A stretch of DNA of 64,000 nt from Cruorifilaria tuberocauda (lineage: Eukaryota > Nematoda > Chromadorea > Rhabditida > Onchocercidae), in assembly GCA_013365365.1 (NCBI GenBank), contig JABVXU010000314.1, positions 1 to 64,000 of the forward strand, written 5' to 3'. Below are positions 12,132-25,000 of this stretch, in pieces. The notes under the pieces were generated by a model that did not search any database, had not been told where the DNA came from, and saw only the letters and a program-made list of their open reading frames with translations. The position numbers were made by a program, and so were the translations under genes. The first letter of the stretch is position 1. Each line of letters starts with the position of its first letter.

Positions 12132-15100
12132 TTACAAAACTTTATATACAATCTAGAGACAAAAAATGTCAGTATTAGAAAAACAATTCATACAAAATGC
12201 CTCAATAGTCTGGTACACTAAGATTACGTGATAATCAACGGTCTTAGAAAAAGTGTATGAAAAATGAATCTAAATTATTAAAAAATGAGTAAAAAACTCG
12301 AAAAATAATCAAATAATGATTTTAAAAATCAGAGTTTTTTGTAAGAAAAATGGTAAAATTGCTTTACCTTTGGCTTGTAACAAAAATGGCTAAAAATAAA
12401 GCCTCCAAGCATGATAGAGAGAAGTAAGAAATAAGCAAATAAATCCAATGACCACGCAATTTCAGGAGGTCGTGCATGGTGAATTGATGAAATGAATGAG
12501 TCACGTACCCAGCGGCCATAATTGAATTGCCGAAATTTTTCCTCCGCTGCGATGCCATATACAATTACCGGCTGATCAGCTAAATAATATTCAGGCCACG
12601 GTCCACGATCCAGCAAAAATCGAAGAAAAACTGCAAGAGCACCGGCGGCAAGTGTCGCAGAATGTGCTGAGCATAAATCTAAAACTAGAAAAGTTGGTAA
12701 GGAGAATGCACTAACCTTCTTTTCTGTCATATTTAAGTTTCTCTTGTTTCAATTAAAGTAACATGTTCCAAGGAAGGTAAAAATAAATCCATAAGGTCCA
12801 GAAAAGATTAGACGAAATTAAAAGTCTTAGGCTTTGATTTCTACTTTCTTCCCTGATCTGCTATCAGGCTACTTTTTAAGTTTTATAACAGAAGCCGCAA
12901 AGGTAACATCAAAATCTACTCGCAAGTTTCCATTGCTTAGATGAGTAAAAGCTTGAAAAGAAATGACTGAATCGCGCAGCACATTTTATTCATCTCAAGA
13001 CTTTAATATTCAATAATAACATGTCAAAAAAATCAAATACCAGGAATTAAATCCATACCATGGGAAGTATTCACTCACCGATTATATCTACTCTGTCATT
13101 TGTAAAACAACCTGATGTTGGATTCTGCCAACTTAATATGGATGCAAAAAAATGAAGTGAGGAAAGCTCCACGAAACCAAACTGACCACACGTGAAAACT
13201 GAAATGTAAAATTAGATACCATAATTTTCGACATTTCACATTTATGAAAGAAAATATTCTCCTCTTATTTCTGACTTTGGCAAGTCTTTGAAACAATTTA
13301 TAATGATATAATTTTAGCGAGTGATATATTTAACATTAATGAATTGTAAACATCACTAGTAAAATATAACACTAAGTATATAAATAATAATAATAAAAAT
13401 GAAAGATTACTTTGTTCCATCAGCAAATCTCGCTCATCGTAATTAAGTCTTGATGTAATTCTTGGATTTCGTAACAAAATGCTCAACTCATCGATCATGT
13501 TTGTGCAGTACTCTGTGATAACAGATGTAATTGTTTGATTCTTTGTCATAAGGATGTAATTAGATAGCATGAAATTGCAAGGGGTCTGAAATTTCAATAC
13601 ATTTAAAAATATGAAAAAAGACGGATATATTCAAGATAAAAAACGAATTTTCTATTAACAGCCAAAAAAGAGACTGGGACTTGTTTCGTATACCGTGAAG
13701 GAAAAATGGGTCCATTAACAATAGAGGAAAGAAGTGAATCGTGAATTGGGCTGCATTCTTTTTTTTAGAAACCTAATTGCAGTAATATTCAAACTAGAAA
13801 TGATATTTAACATACAATTTCCGAACTTTACGGAAGGTTCAGCTTTTCTACTCTTCCTGTTTATAAAAAAACAAAAAAAGCAGATTTAATGTTTAAACAA
13901 TGTAAAGAGATTAAATCTGGAGATGTACCTGAAGAGCGATACCAACATATAATATCTGGTGTATTAACTGATATCCTGTGAAACCACGTTGGTCAACCAT
14001 TCGCTCCATACAATCATTACTCAAATGACAATTCATCAACTTAGAATTCGCCAAAAGTAATTCAGTGAAACATCTGGAAAACACTTCTAGAAATCAAAAA
14101 TAGTTTTAGCATGTGAACTTTTCCTACAGTCATTACGCTCAAAAAATCTAATACTATTATTTCTCAGAAACTTCTAGCTCAAAGTCGCATATAGCATATT
14201 TTAATTAAAAAGAATTCAAGAGTATCCGCAGGGCTTTTTATCTTTTTTTTCAGGTTTTACGCTAAAAACCAGGACCAAAACCAAAAAAACTTTCCAAAAA
14301 AATATTCAAAAAAACCTGTTGTTTTGCTTTTCTGCAGGCAGAATAGGAGGAGGAGAAATTCTATCAGTTTTGCTAGTTTTTAGTTGTTTCTCTTTCCATC
14401 TAAATCTTTCATCGGTACGCTGTGGCGTAAAATTCATTCTATATGGATGAGAGAGAAGGAATCGATACTGAAGAAAAAAAATTATTTGAATTGATTTCAT
14501 TTTGACATGTTGAAAATAAACTCATTTGATATGCGCGTCGTGCATGCAAAACTAACAAGACGGCACCTTTACTAAACGCACTGATTAACTTCATAATAAA
14601 CTGATCTGATCATACTTTGTATCATGAAATAACCAAATTTATTAGGTTACATTTGGCTAGTTGATCGAAGATATAATTACTTAACTGATAATAGAGACAT
14701 AATACAAAACTGAGAATAGTGCATTCGATCAGCATATACAAAACAAATATATTAAATCAGAAAAAAAGAAAAATTGAAAAAAAACCTGATCGAAATATTC
14801 CTTATCTCGATTGGCAACAAACGGTAAAGCTTTATTTGCAATCATGCCAGCCATTAAGCTTAAATTTCGTATTTCACCCGTGATTTCTGAATCAATATCA
14901 TAATTGCTTAGATTTTCCTGTATACTTCTTAAATGACCTATAATTTAAATATAATTAAAGGGATTATAACTAAACGGATTTCTGAAAAACTCTGGAATAA
15001 ATGATCAAAGTCAAAAAAATCAAATATATGATACCAGAAACAAACTCCGAGCGACTAACGATTATGGAACAATTTTTCGAGAATTTCCAAGGACCCCTTC

Positions 15101-15689
15101 ATTTGTAAAGCAAATTCCAATTTCTCGATCAGAAGACCAAAAATTAATTATAAAAACAATAAACCTTCGATAATTCGTAAACCAAATAAACCATCAACGT
15201 CGAGATTCTTATGGTGAACATTGTAATATTCCTCAAGTCCGTATAAGGCATTTAGTACTAGAGCAATTAGTCGAGCGCTATCCCAACTCCATTGTGTTGA
15301 AACCATTGTCCGAATTTTATTCTTTACTTCATCCAAATATGCCTAATCAACTCAAATCTGCCTTGGAATACCATAAATAACATGAAACTAACATAGATTA
15401 TAGCAATTTGACCTTCCGTTGAAGGAAGCTAGAACACTAAATCCATAAACGTGTGAATAGCAAACGTTAATTCTTTATTAGAAATGAAAGAACAAAAATG
15501 CAAACAAAGGTACTCAGAGAAATGTCGGAGAAAATTTACCAAAATCTTGGCAACAAAACTCCACGCAAATATGGATGACGTGCTATCACATCCATTCGAT
15601 ACAACTGATCCCAGTAAAAACTCTGATTTATCATCTTCAAGAGAGCGATGAAAAAAATGACATAACATGTTTTTATTAATAACGCTCAT
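12132..15689 (-). CDS. C16orf89-like (DUF4735 / UPF0764) protein with C-terminal membrane anchor
   Basis: Exons on minus: 15689-15540, 15342-15165, 14937-14786, 14467-14316, 14073-13929, 13585-13411, 13198-13079, 12678-12368 and 12152-12132. All junctions keep phase, giving about 467 residues. The family is recognised from motifs shared with human C16orf89: DGLFGLRIIEG near the start, CHLSNDCMERMV then GFTGYQLIHQILY, EYCTNMIDEL, RDLLMEQIFTCGQFGF, ASILSWQNPTSGCF, and CSAHSATLAAGALAVFLRFLL. The vertebrate protein is secreted and of unknown function. Here the last large exon adds about 75 residues ending in a hydrophobic helix (LDLFAYFLLLSIMLGGFIF), so the product is probably membrane-anchored. 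The 14467 exon inserts a basic, proline-containing segment that I do not recall in the family. The start at 15689 is the first ATG after a T-rich acceptor; no signal peptide is evident from it. The last seven-codon exon is tentative: the 12368 exon could instead read on to a stop at 12329. Confidence 0.82.
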
Positions 15690-15750
15690 AAAACAAAAAA
15701 AATACTTGTTACAAAATATCTTCCTGTGTATCCAAGTCTCCAAAAGAACA

Positions 15751-15762
15751 ACTATAAAAAAT
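15751..15762 (-). promoter_or_regulatory. Candidate spliced-leader (SL2-type) acceptor in the SmF/C16orf89-like intercistronic gap
   Basis: On the minus strand a T-rich run ends in ATAG, leaving a 62-base leader before the first ATG at 15689. It lies about 220 bases after the SmF stop codon, in the usual range for nematode operon gaps. It decides the choice of start for the downstream gene. Trans-splicing is inferred, not shown. Confidence 0.45.
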
Positions 15763-15970
15763 TAAAAAAAATCTCAGATAGATTTAAATCAAATCCAATT
15801 TGTCTTTTTTTTGTTACAAAATATCTTTTTATGAAACTGATTTGCCTGAGATGGAAAAACTGAGTGGAAGACTATATAAACTAGAACAAGAATAACCAGT
15901 GAGATGAACAGTGATAAATTATCAACAACTATAATCGTGAACCAATAACGATAATTATGAGATCGCAATT

Positions 15971-16658
15971 TTAATGCTGCATTTCACTGCTTTCCTCAGC
16001 TCCACCGACCCACAACACATTGTTGCACCTAAAATAATTTAATTAAGTCTCATGAACATCAAAACATAAATTGCCATCACAATCCTTTCATCCATATAAG
16101 AATAATGGATGTTCCCAAACTGGGCAAATTCCATCAAACCAATTTTTTTAAAACTTACTTAAGAAAGCTTTCTTTTTGAAATAAGTCTTCTAAAAATATA
16201 TTTTAAAAAAACCTGATCAAAACTTCTCCAACATCACCAGTATGTCGGCCATCGATATATTCTTCGGCATTAGCTAACTGCAGATTCATGTAACCGTCAA
16301 CAGAAACCAAGTATCCTGAGATTATTATTTATTATATCGCTTTATTTTCTCTAGCACAAAATGATCTATAATGTTCAGTGATAAAACTGCATTTCTTCAT
16401 TGTTTACTGCGATTAGGAAATATACAATATAGCATCTAATTCTAGCGGGAATTTATAACACGACTTGATTTTATCATATCGAATTAAAAATTTTAAATCA
16501 CATCCAAGTAGGATAATAATGGTAAGGAACTGATTCAATGACAGAAGAAAACTTTATTTACCTTTATATTCCATACCCCATTTCAGTTTGCAAACAACTG
16601 GTTTCCCAGTTAGCCCATTCAGAAACGGCTTTGGATTAACTGGTTGTAATGTTGTCAT
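15971..16658 (-). CDS. SNRPF: Small nuclear ribonucleoprotein F (SmF)
   Basis: Core Sm protein of the U1, U2, U4 and U5 snRNPs, part of the seven-membered ring loaded on the U-rich Sm site of snRNA. Three exons on minus: 16658-16562, 16315-16213 and 16028-15971, total 258 bases and 85 residues, matching the family length (human SmF is 86). Sm1 spans exons 1 and 2: [34 protein letters not shown] and [11 protein letters not shown]. Sm2 is [15 protein letters not shown]. The acidic tail seen in vertebrate SmF is nearly absent; the protein ends in SSEMQH. The gene sits head-to-tail with the C16orf89-like gene, whose start codon lies 281 bases downstream of this stop. The C. elegans counterpart is snr-5. 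Confidence 0.97.
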
Positions 16659-16674
16659 CGTTAACTTCGTACTA

Positions 16675-16684
16675 CCTGTAAAAC
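16675..16684 (-). promoter_or_regulatory. Candidate SL1 trans-splice acceptor of SmF
   Basis: TTTTACAG on the minus strand ends 17 bases before the SmF ATG. In nematodes an acceptor this close to the first ATG, with no upstream coding exon, usually marks spliced-leader addition. Confidence 0.5.
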
Positions 16685-19600
16685 ACCCATTAGCATGTGC
16701 AATATTTCGTACATTTAAATACGCCACTTTCTTAGCTCATCAAGCTCCAGATCAGAGATTTGTAAGTTGATAAGGTATTATAATACATTGCTTCTACAAC
16801 ATTCCTTACATCTATTTCTATTATCCAATAGTATAGATTTTCACCGAATATTTCTGCCACACTAAAAATATTTCCGCATATCTTGGTTAGTCATTACTTT
16901 CTAATCAATATGCCGAGTTATTATTTTTCGATCAATATCACCAAGTCACATTCAAATTTTCACCAATCTGTATTAAATTTTGGGAAGAAAAGATTTTAAA
17001 CTTTCATCTTTACTTTACCGCCTACCACACTTTCCAGTTTATGCTTCTGATCAAACGCTAAAACTTATTTGCATCATTCATAGCTTTTACTAAGTTATTT
17101 AATATGATGTCGATATTTTAACATCAGTGATGTACGGAATGCTAACATGGTAAGCTACTCACATAATCATATATTATTCTTTTCATATTGCTTAATGAAA
17201 ACAATAATGAAAACAAAAAATGCTTAATGTTATATTACAAAAATAATCGCTATGACAAGAAAAAAATACATCCCAATGAAAATCCTTAACAAATGAACAA
17301 TTCAGTGAACCCAACTTCCAACCTTTTCAACATAATACGCCGATTTCAACACGAAAATGGGTAGCATCTCGGTTACATGCAACGGCGAATGAAATAAACA
17401 ACATACCAATCTAGCAATTCAATATGAGCAAATAATTTGTGAGTGGTACTGAGGGAGTCAAGTAATTTCCTATATCCTCTACTTTCTCTTCAAAAGGCTA
17501 CATGATCATTGCTTAGATAGTCGCTCATCTTTATTTCTATTTGATAACCTTTAACTTTATCTCTCATATGTCTATGTGATTAGCATTCACTTCATCTCTT
17601 TCACATATGTTTCCGTGGTTTACCATTGATATTATCTCCTGTATATCCGCATGATTACTACTGACCGCATCTCTTGTATGTCTACGTGATTAGAGTCAAT
17701 TTTGCATGTTTGCATAATCTATTATTCGCTTATCTCTTGAGTATTTAAACATTTTTTACTCATATAATGCCTAACGAACAGATGTAACTTAGGCAGACTT
17801 ATAACCTATTGAAAAGCGGTTTCTGGATTCTGTCAGTAAACTGAGCAAAAGCAATTGGAAAGTTCAAGGTCCAGAACATTTTTTATTCTAAATCTTAAAA
17901 ACGTTAGAGGTTCTAATCCCGCACGCTTACATTTCCGGTCATGTATGAAGATATTGATCAGATACAACATTAACTGTTGGAGAAATAAATCGAGGGAATA
18001 GCGACTCTGTTGATTCTACGCACATAAGCAGCAGCTGTGAAATGATTTTCGAGGGAGAGATGCGAGAGAGAGAAGATATATCATTGTTAAATTTGGAATA
18101 ATATGAAATGTTGCACAGAGTGCCTAAAATAGCTAAGGTATTTTGCAGTGGGAAGCATCATTTCCGGCATGCGCACCACCTGTTCATCCGTTCATCCATC
18201 CCAATATGTTGCTTTCTTCCGTTGAAATATTAGTCGTCAAAAATCAACAATGATCCTTTAGCAACAGCATTTCTTCACACCGAGAAGAAAGCAAAAATCG
18301 AAAATACTAGTATTATTCGAAATGAATGCTATATGAAGTGACACATAATTCTTTTAATAATATTATTCTTATGATATCAGCATCAACAGTTTAGAAATTC
18401 GAATACTTCAAAACCTGAAACGACAGCTTTACTTTTTTTCTTTCTTCAAATTCTTCATTCTTAATATTCCTTTTCTGGGAAATGCTATCATATCAGCAAA
18501 TCATCATTCTTCAGTAGAAAAATAGAAAGTAAGAGTGGATAAAATAAGTGAAAGCTCAACAAAATTTTGCTTCAAACTCATAACACAGTTCAAAACTTCC
18601 GTTTCCAAATATCCATCAAAATGAAGGAAGTCCTCTATTTGTTGTTATTCGAGAAGAATCGTGAAGAAATCGGGAAGAAATTATTCCAGTTTATAATGCA
18701 GATATTCACGCTTATCATTATTAAAAATCACACAAATAAAGTGATTTTTTATTGCAAAAGACATTTTGAATTATTATTAATGCTGAAGTTTTCATCTAAT
18801 GGTGTAAAAAATTGTGTTCTCATAACAATGTAATATCTAAATATAAATTCTTGTGATAAGTTGGCGTAAAAAAAAAGCACTCTAAATTTTCCGTGAAATA
18901 ACTCATAAAAATTTCACGAACAAACGGAGAATTATGAAGAACTGATTTGACGTAAATTTATATTTCGTAAATGTTTTAATACGTTTCTACTTCTATTTCG
19001 TATAAAATACATGCATGATGCATTTTCCATATCAATGAAAAAAAGTAGAATCTGATCATTTCACGTATTCTTTCAAACTCCTTCAGTTTCATTTGTTTTG
19101 AAAATTTTTTAACTCAAAATTACATAATAAATATTAGTTTTTAAATTCGAAATATTCCGGTTAATGAGTGGGAATTGAACTCAAGAAGTATCTCTCTAGT
19201 ATTTGGAGTTAGAGAGAATTAGTTTATGCTGTGAAATTGTAATATATTAAAAAATATATTTAGGAGTGGAAATCTTAAATGTAAAATTTAATTGCAAGGA
19301 AATTTGTAGTTCTAATAAAGGCCATTCTTTTAATGTATTCATTCTTTTCCCCATTTGTCATTTATTGACAGCTCAAATATGAACAAAATAAGTACCTCTG
19401 ACGCAAAATTTTAGAGGAATAACAATAATGCATTATTAGTTCTTTTCATTAATTTAAAAATTCTAAATTTTCAACTTCTATGAATTTTGAGATTCAAGTC
19501 GTTGATTTTGAAATAACTACAAACGAATTAGATAACGATAACCAATGGTTTCATGCTTATTACATCGACATTCCAATAAAGAATGCATTATATTGAATAA

Positions 19601-19749
19601 AGAATAATATGATTGCATAAATTATGACAAATTATTTAGTTTCAATTTAATTTAGTAAATTTTAATTAATATCACTTGATTTTAAAGAGAAAAAATTATC
19701 ATCACTGATCACTTTTCACATTTTCATTGAAGTATGATTTCAGGACTGT
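16685..19749. other. Intergenic region between SmF and the Srx-like receptor
   Basis: About 3 kb with no supported exon. It is less AT-rich than the deserts around 17280-17420 and 17820-18240, where moderately GC-rich unique sequence and a short GAGAGAG run (about 18053-18073) occur. This may be promoter sequence for SmF or an unrecognised RNA; no tRNA cloverleaf could be formed around the T-loop-like GGTTCTAATCC at 17910. An 88-codon plus frame at 18567-18833 starts at a non-ATG codon and lacks domains. Confidence 0.5.
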
Positions 19750-22053
19750 TTAAAATGCTGCATGATGATCGTCTCTCGTCTGTTTATGATCTGGTTTTGT
19801 ACGTAAACTTTGTATTTGAGAGCCAACCACGTTTTGCTTCATCAAAACACGATGATTGAAGTATACGAATGCCAAACTGAAATTAAAATTTGATAAGAAA
19901 TTATTCTACCCTATTTTATCACAAAAGCTTATTAAATTTGGAGTAGCACTGATCAATGTATTTTGAATAGTTCAAGAATGAATTAAGCTTTGAGAGACTT
20001 GAAACAGATTTGATAATTAAAAGTTTTTCAAGTCTCTCAAACTTTGACTTTGTTGTTAACATTATTTAGCCTCAGCTTCTAACTCTATTGTAATCATGGA
20101 ATATGATTTATATTTGATATTCATTTGTCTTTCCAATTAATGCTTACCTGTCTAAGGTGAGTATTAAAAGCCAGATATATGTAATTTTCGTCAAGCGCGA
20201 TATAGGTACATTAATACGAGAAATAACAGCGAAAATTCCATGGATAGCAGTACTAACGCACGTCTGAAATGTATTCTGTTAAAAATATATTAAAAATTAT
20301 AGAGTAAACTTGCTATTCAGCAACATTGATAATATAAAATTCAATGGCAAATAAAAAGTGCATTGCATCATTTTTTTTTATATTTCTGGTAACATTAGTG
20401 CTTTTTAATAGCTTTTGTAAAAAAAATCATATTGAAATCCTAAATTAATATTCCATATATAGAATTTATTTTTACCTCTTTAAAAAATAAAATTTCATGT
20501 CCATGGAGCGATTCATGTCCATGCTGTACATCGCCTTCCTGACGTTTTTTTTCCTACAATTATACTTAGTACAAATTTAGTAGGAATGTTGATGCTCGTG
20601 TCAAATTTTACGCAAGTATATTAGAGTTTTAATGAAATGTTCAAATCGCTGGAATGTTGTGTTTATGTGTTTATGAGAATTTAAGGTAAATCGAAGTGAT
20701 GAATAGTTTTAACTTCCAAATTTCCTGGTGGTTTTTTTAGGATTTTGGAGAAAAATTATGAATAACTTTGGGAAAATGATGACATACTCTTAAATAAACA
20801 ATGACGAAATAAAAAGCAATAGCATCGATGACAATACTGATAAAGATGATAGCATCGGATAGGACAATAGCAATATAAACGATGTAAATGTTTTTACAGG
20901 GTCCATAGAGAGTTGACCATGAATGAAAACGTGTTTCGTAGGGAGACGGACATTCAACTGTTAAATAAAAATTTTTTAAATTAAATAATATCATATCCAT
21001 CGCAAAGTATAATCTATTTCATTAGCTATAAGAAAGAAGATAATATGAAGTAATTATTGCATCTCACTAATAAAATGTTAAAAAGCAAGTACGGTTATAA
21101 TAAATCGCAGTAATTATTGTACTGCATGACCAAATTGATATAACTGTTATCCAAGCGTTTTTCCGATTGAATATGCGTGAATATAGGATCGGATATGAAA
21201 CTGCACAAAGGCGATTAATTGCTAGAATGACTTGCATCCAAATGGCCGCGAACAATCCAGAATTAGCCAGGGTAGATGATATCCGACGAAAATTATTCCA
21301 TGGAAATGTTAGCAGTCCTATGTTTCTACTAAATTTCATAAAGCTTAGAGTATAAACAAAAATAAGAATTAGAAAGATGGAAAAAATGAAAGAATTTATT
21401 GAGCTAGGTTACTTGTGCTTATTAATTAAATATCGGTAATTGCGAAAGAATTAGTAAGTATTCAGCAGGAACTGATATCAGTTTTCTAAGCGAAAGTTTA
21501 CTGATTAGTAATTGTTAATCTTTAAAAAAATCAAGCAATGTAATGTGTGATAAGTTATCTTATTCTATTGTTTATTGAGTAAGTATGAGTTGATGCCTTA
21601 CACAATAATTCTGGTAAGTGTCCAAAAGGTTAAGATTGTGGTGGTTTGTATATGAAATATAACATAAGTGGTGAATAAAATCCCGAATACATTATGATAC
21701 CGTGGTGATTTATGAATGATCAGAAGAGATATTCCATATGTAAGTAATCCAAATATTCCAAGCTGAAATTTAAAGAAGTCACGGAATACGATCATTTGAA
21801 TCCATCACGATCATTTGAATCCAGAATCAATTTTATATAACAGGGGGAATTCAAAAAATCTATCGTTTGTGAAAAGATTTACGAGATTTTAAGTATACTT
21901 CATACTCAAAGAATGTTTCAGTTGAAATTCCTGAACTTTCAAGCTAATAAGCTAAGCTTTTTAAGCTAAGATAATACTAATTTATTTAAATGATACCGGT
22001 AAGGCGAATGCATAGGCAGAAACATCACTGTCAAGTCGTGTGTAATTTGTCAT
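19750..22053 (-). CDS. Srx-like seven-transmembrane chemoreceptor
   Basis: Seven exons on minus: 22053-21997, 21762-21602, 21343-21093, 20957-20788, 20553-20476, 20263-20148 and 19876-19750, adding to exactly 960 bases (319 residues plus stop) with every phase matched. It begins MTNYTRLDSDVSAYAFALP, a short extracellular N-terminus with an N-glycosylation site. TM1-2 carry GIFGLLTYGISLLIIHKSP; TM3 ends in INRLCAVSYPILYSRIFNRK, the DRY-like position of the Srx/serpentine receptor class. Later come an extracellular cysteine (ECPSPYETRF) and TM5 (IVLSDAIIFISIVIDAIAF). TM6-7 follow an intracellular loop with an unusual His-rich run (VQHGHESLHGHE), and the tail is about 35 residues. It probably acts in sensory or other G-protein signalling at the plasma membrane. 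Assignment to Srx rather than a sister class rests on overall pattern. Confidence 0.85.
21788..21823. repeat. Short tandem duplication
   Basis: ACGATCATTTGAATCCA occurs twice, at 21788-21804 and 21807-21823, with a two-base spacer, within intron 1 of the receptor gene. Probably slippage. Confidence 0.9.
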
Positions 22054-25000
22054 TGTTCTTCATTAGAGTGAAATGGAATTTCAGAGCGAAATGGAATTCT
22101 AATCTATTGAATTAACTGAAATTAGGCTTTATCACATTCAATGATGCATTCAGCTAATAGTCTGAAATAGTGATAATGCAACCTTTTACTTCATGGGAAC
22201 TGAAGTTATAGAGAAAGGAAAACACTTTTGAAATCGTATATTTAAGAGAAAGAAATGTTGACACATGAAGCAAAATCAATAAGCTGGTAATTACTGGAGT
22301 TTTCTCACCTTACCTTAAGTGGAAAGCAATATACTAGTAAATCACAAAATAAAATTAAGGTGCTAAATTCGTTCGATGCTATGTTTTCGTATTTTTAACA
22401 GTAGTATTTTCAACAAAAGTTCTAATAGGAATTTCAATCAGTAATCTAAACCCTAATACTACAAATTTAATTATATATAAGCGGATAACAATAATTGCTT
22501 TAAAAAGCTACTTGAACAAATTTTGAACTTCTATCATCGCTCTTAAAATAGCATTTCATCAATTAGGAAAAAGACAAATACATTACTGAGTCGAAGTGCT
22601 TTTTAATAAATACACTACAAAACTTAATATTTGGATATTTTCTTTATCATATTCTTTTCAATTATCGATTAATATTTAAATTAACTTTTATTATCAGTTT
22701 GAAAATAAGCGAGATATCGATCTTTATAATGCTTCGATAGTTTTATATACGAGTATTTAAACATATTTTAATTTGTGATTACATATGAATGTTTGAAATA
22801 TTTCAATAGGTGAAACAAACTTATTTACGCTATTAGTATTTCTCAGAAAGGCGAATTTGTACTTCTTTAAGTGATAAGGAATATGCGTATAACTGCAGTA
22901 TAAATATGTCACAATTCATCGTACATTTTTCTCTCAATTACGCAAATGAGAATTTTACTCATTATCGACCAATTACCAAGTTGCACAAATATTTCTGAAT
23001 GCAATTTTGTTATAAGCATCAACTTTTCCCAAAGTATTTTCCATCCTATCTTGATTCCTCAATGAATTTCCGTGTAAATTACACAATCTCAAATTCTGGT
23101 TTCTGAGTTATTCTAGAAGTTTCACGATATCTGCGTGTGAAATGTTCCCAGTGTTTACTACCTGTGGTGGGAAGAATGGAGTGTAATTATTCCTGATCAA
23201 TTAAACAATAATTGTTAAATTTAATTATTGTAATTTTACAAAATATAAAAATTGGCATCATCAACTTCCTAAGTGAAATTAAGTACTCAATTCATTATTT
23301 TAATATGCATATATCACAAAAAGTAAATTTTAAAATGTCTTCTCTTCAATATTTTTTTTTCTTCGATACGGTAACCTATACCGGCATCTCGGAATTTCTT
23401 CACCGAGCAGAGGAAGCCACTCCTACATGTTTGCCACTCTTCTGTTGCATTGCCTTTTTCCGGTACGCCTCCCGCAATCTCTCCCCGCTCACTGAGATGT
23501 CGCGTTTCATTCATTCCCTCTCTTAAGCATTCTGCCGATAGAGTTCTCTTCAAGCTGATAGTAACAACGTCTTCATGTGGAAAGACATTCACGATCGCTG
23601 CATTCCTCATCCACACTTGATATATTTATTCAAATTTAACACAGTTTTTGCCATTTTATTTATCATAATTCAGCAATAACAATAAGTATAAATTCCGAAA
23701 TCAGAAATTCAAATCGAAATTGGAACTGAAAAGAGGAATTAAACAGAAAAGAAAGAAATGAAATGAAAGTAAGGGAAGGAACAAAACGAATTAATTATCT
23801 ACACTATCGTTTTCATGAATTCCTATAATTTCCATGACGCATCTCCTTTCAAACACTCCAAAATATTATTTACATATCCGGACGTCCGTTCCGCACTTTC
23901 TTCATTACCAGTGAGCATTCTTAAAAATCAACAAATATATTCGCAAAATAGAAATGATTACATATAACAAGTAAAAATTACTAAAAACTAGTCTTTTCAT
24001 TATTCATCAGAACATTATATCCATTGCATTTTACTTACTTTAAGCAGAAAAATTAATAAACTTACTTAAAAAAAAATATATTACAAAGATTAATATTACT
24101 TTCGAAACATTTCCAGAAAGAACGCTTCTTATACATAAAGAAAAACCATTGCTGTTCGATGGATCAAGAATAATTTACAAATATCGCATCACTTAATTTA
24201 TTCAGCAATTATTTCCTTCTTTTGCTAATTGATATGTTGCAGTACATTCGTATTATCTTTGTTATCGTTCTTTCCGAGAGTATCAGGACATTCCATACGA
24301 CAAATTACTTTATTTTTTTGGTTTCTGATATTTCATTGAATTGTGCGACCTGATACTGTCAAGGAGAACAAGAATATATATTTGCGTGTTTAAATACATC
24401 ACCACAGATATAGTAACACAACTTTGCTGTATACAAATATGTTGGGACTATATTCGTTAGTGCGATACATGATACGATAATGAGAGAAAATACAGCGATT
24501 TGTTTAATACATTAAAATTTCCATGATTGGAGTGGAATATGTTGGTTCATTTCAGATTGATTGCTAAATATTAATATTTGTTTGAACGAATACATCTGTA
24601 TTCGGAAACAGAATTAACTGATAATTATAGAATTACTTACTAAGAGAGAGCTAGATTCTTCCACTTTTCAGACGGAATGGAGTGAGGTATTGAATTTTTA
24701 TACCTGGAATATTCGTATATTTTACTGAATACATGATAATAACAGTTACACATGCATATTTATTTACATTTACTAGATTCTTCTTTTGTTCACATCAACA
24801 GCCTTCATTGAATACTGCTTTGGCTCAAATATTGATAGTACTGAAATATTTTGCCGAAAATATGATAAGGAGTAAGTTTAGATTGCATACTTGTTGAATT
24901 TATCATCTTACTATATTGCAGATATAATTTAAGTTCTTTACTAATTCATGTTGCATTGAGAATTTCTTGATATAATCGGCAATAGTTGTGCATGCTAACT

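Noticed and set aside
12685..12730. ATG at 12730 as the start of a separate 133-codon gene
   Set aside because: Phase-consistent splicing from the exon at 13079 into 12678 recreates the family motif (CSAHSATLAAGAL), so the ATG lies in the intron.
16588..16770. 60-codon plus-strand frame
   Set aside because: It is the antisense shadow of SmF exon 1.
17905..17940. tRNA-like T-loop GGTTCTAATCCCGC
   Set aside because: The flanking bases do not pair into a T stem, and no acceptor, D or anticodon arms could be formed around it.
21167..21355. 62-codon plus-strand frame
   Set aside because: Antisense shadow of the third exon of the Srx-like receptor.
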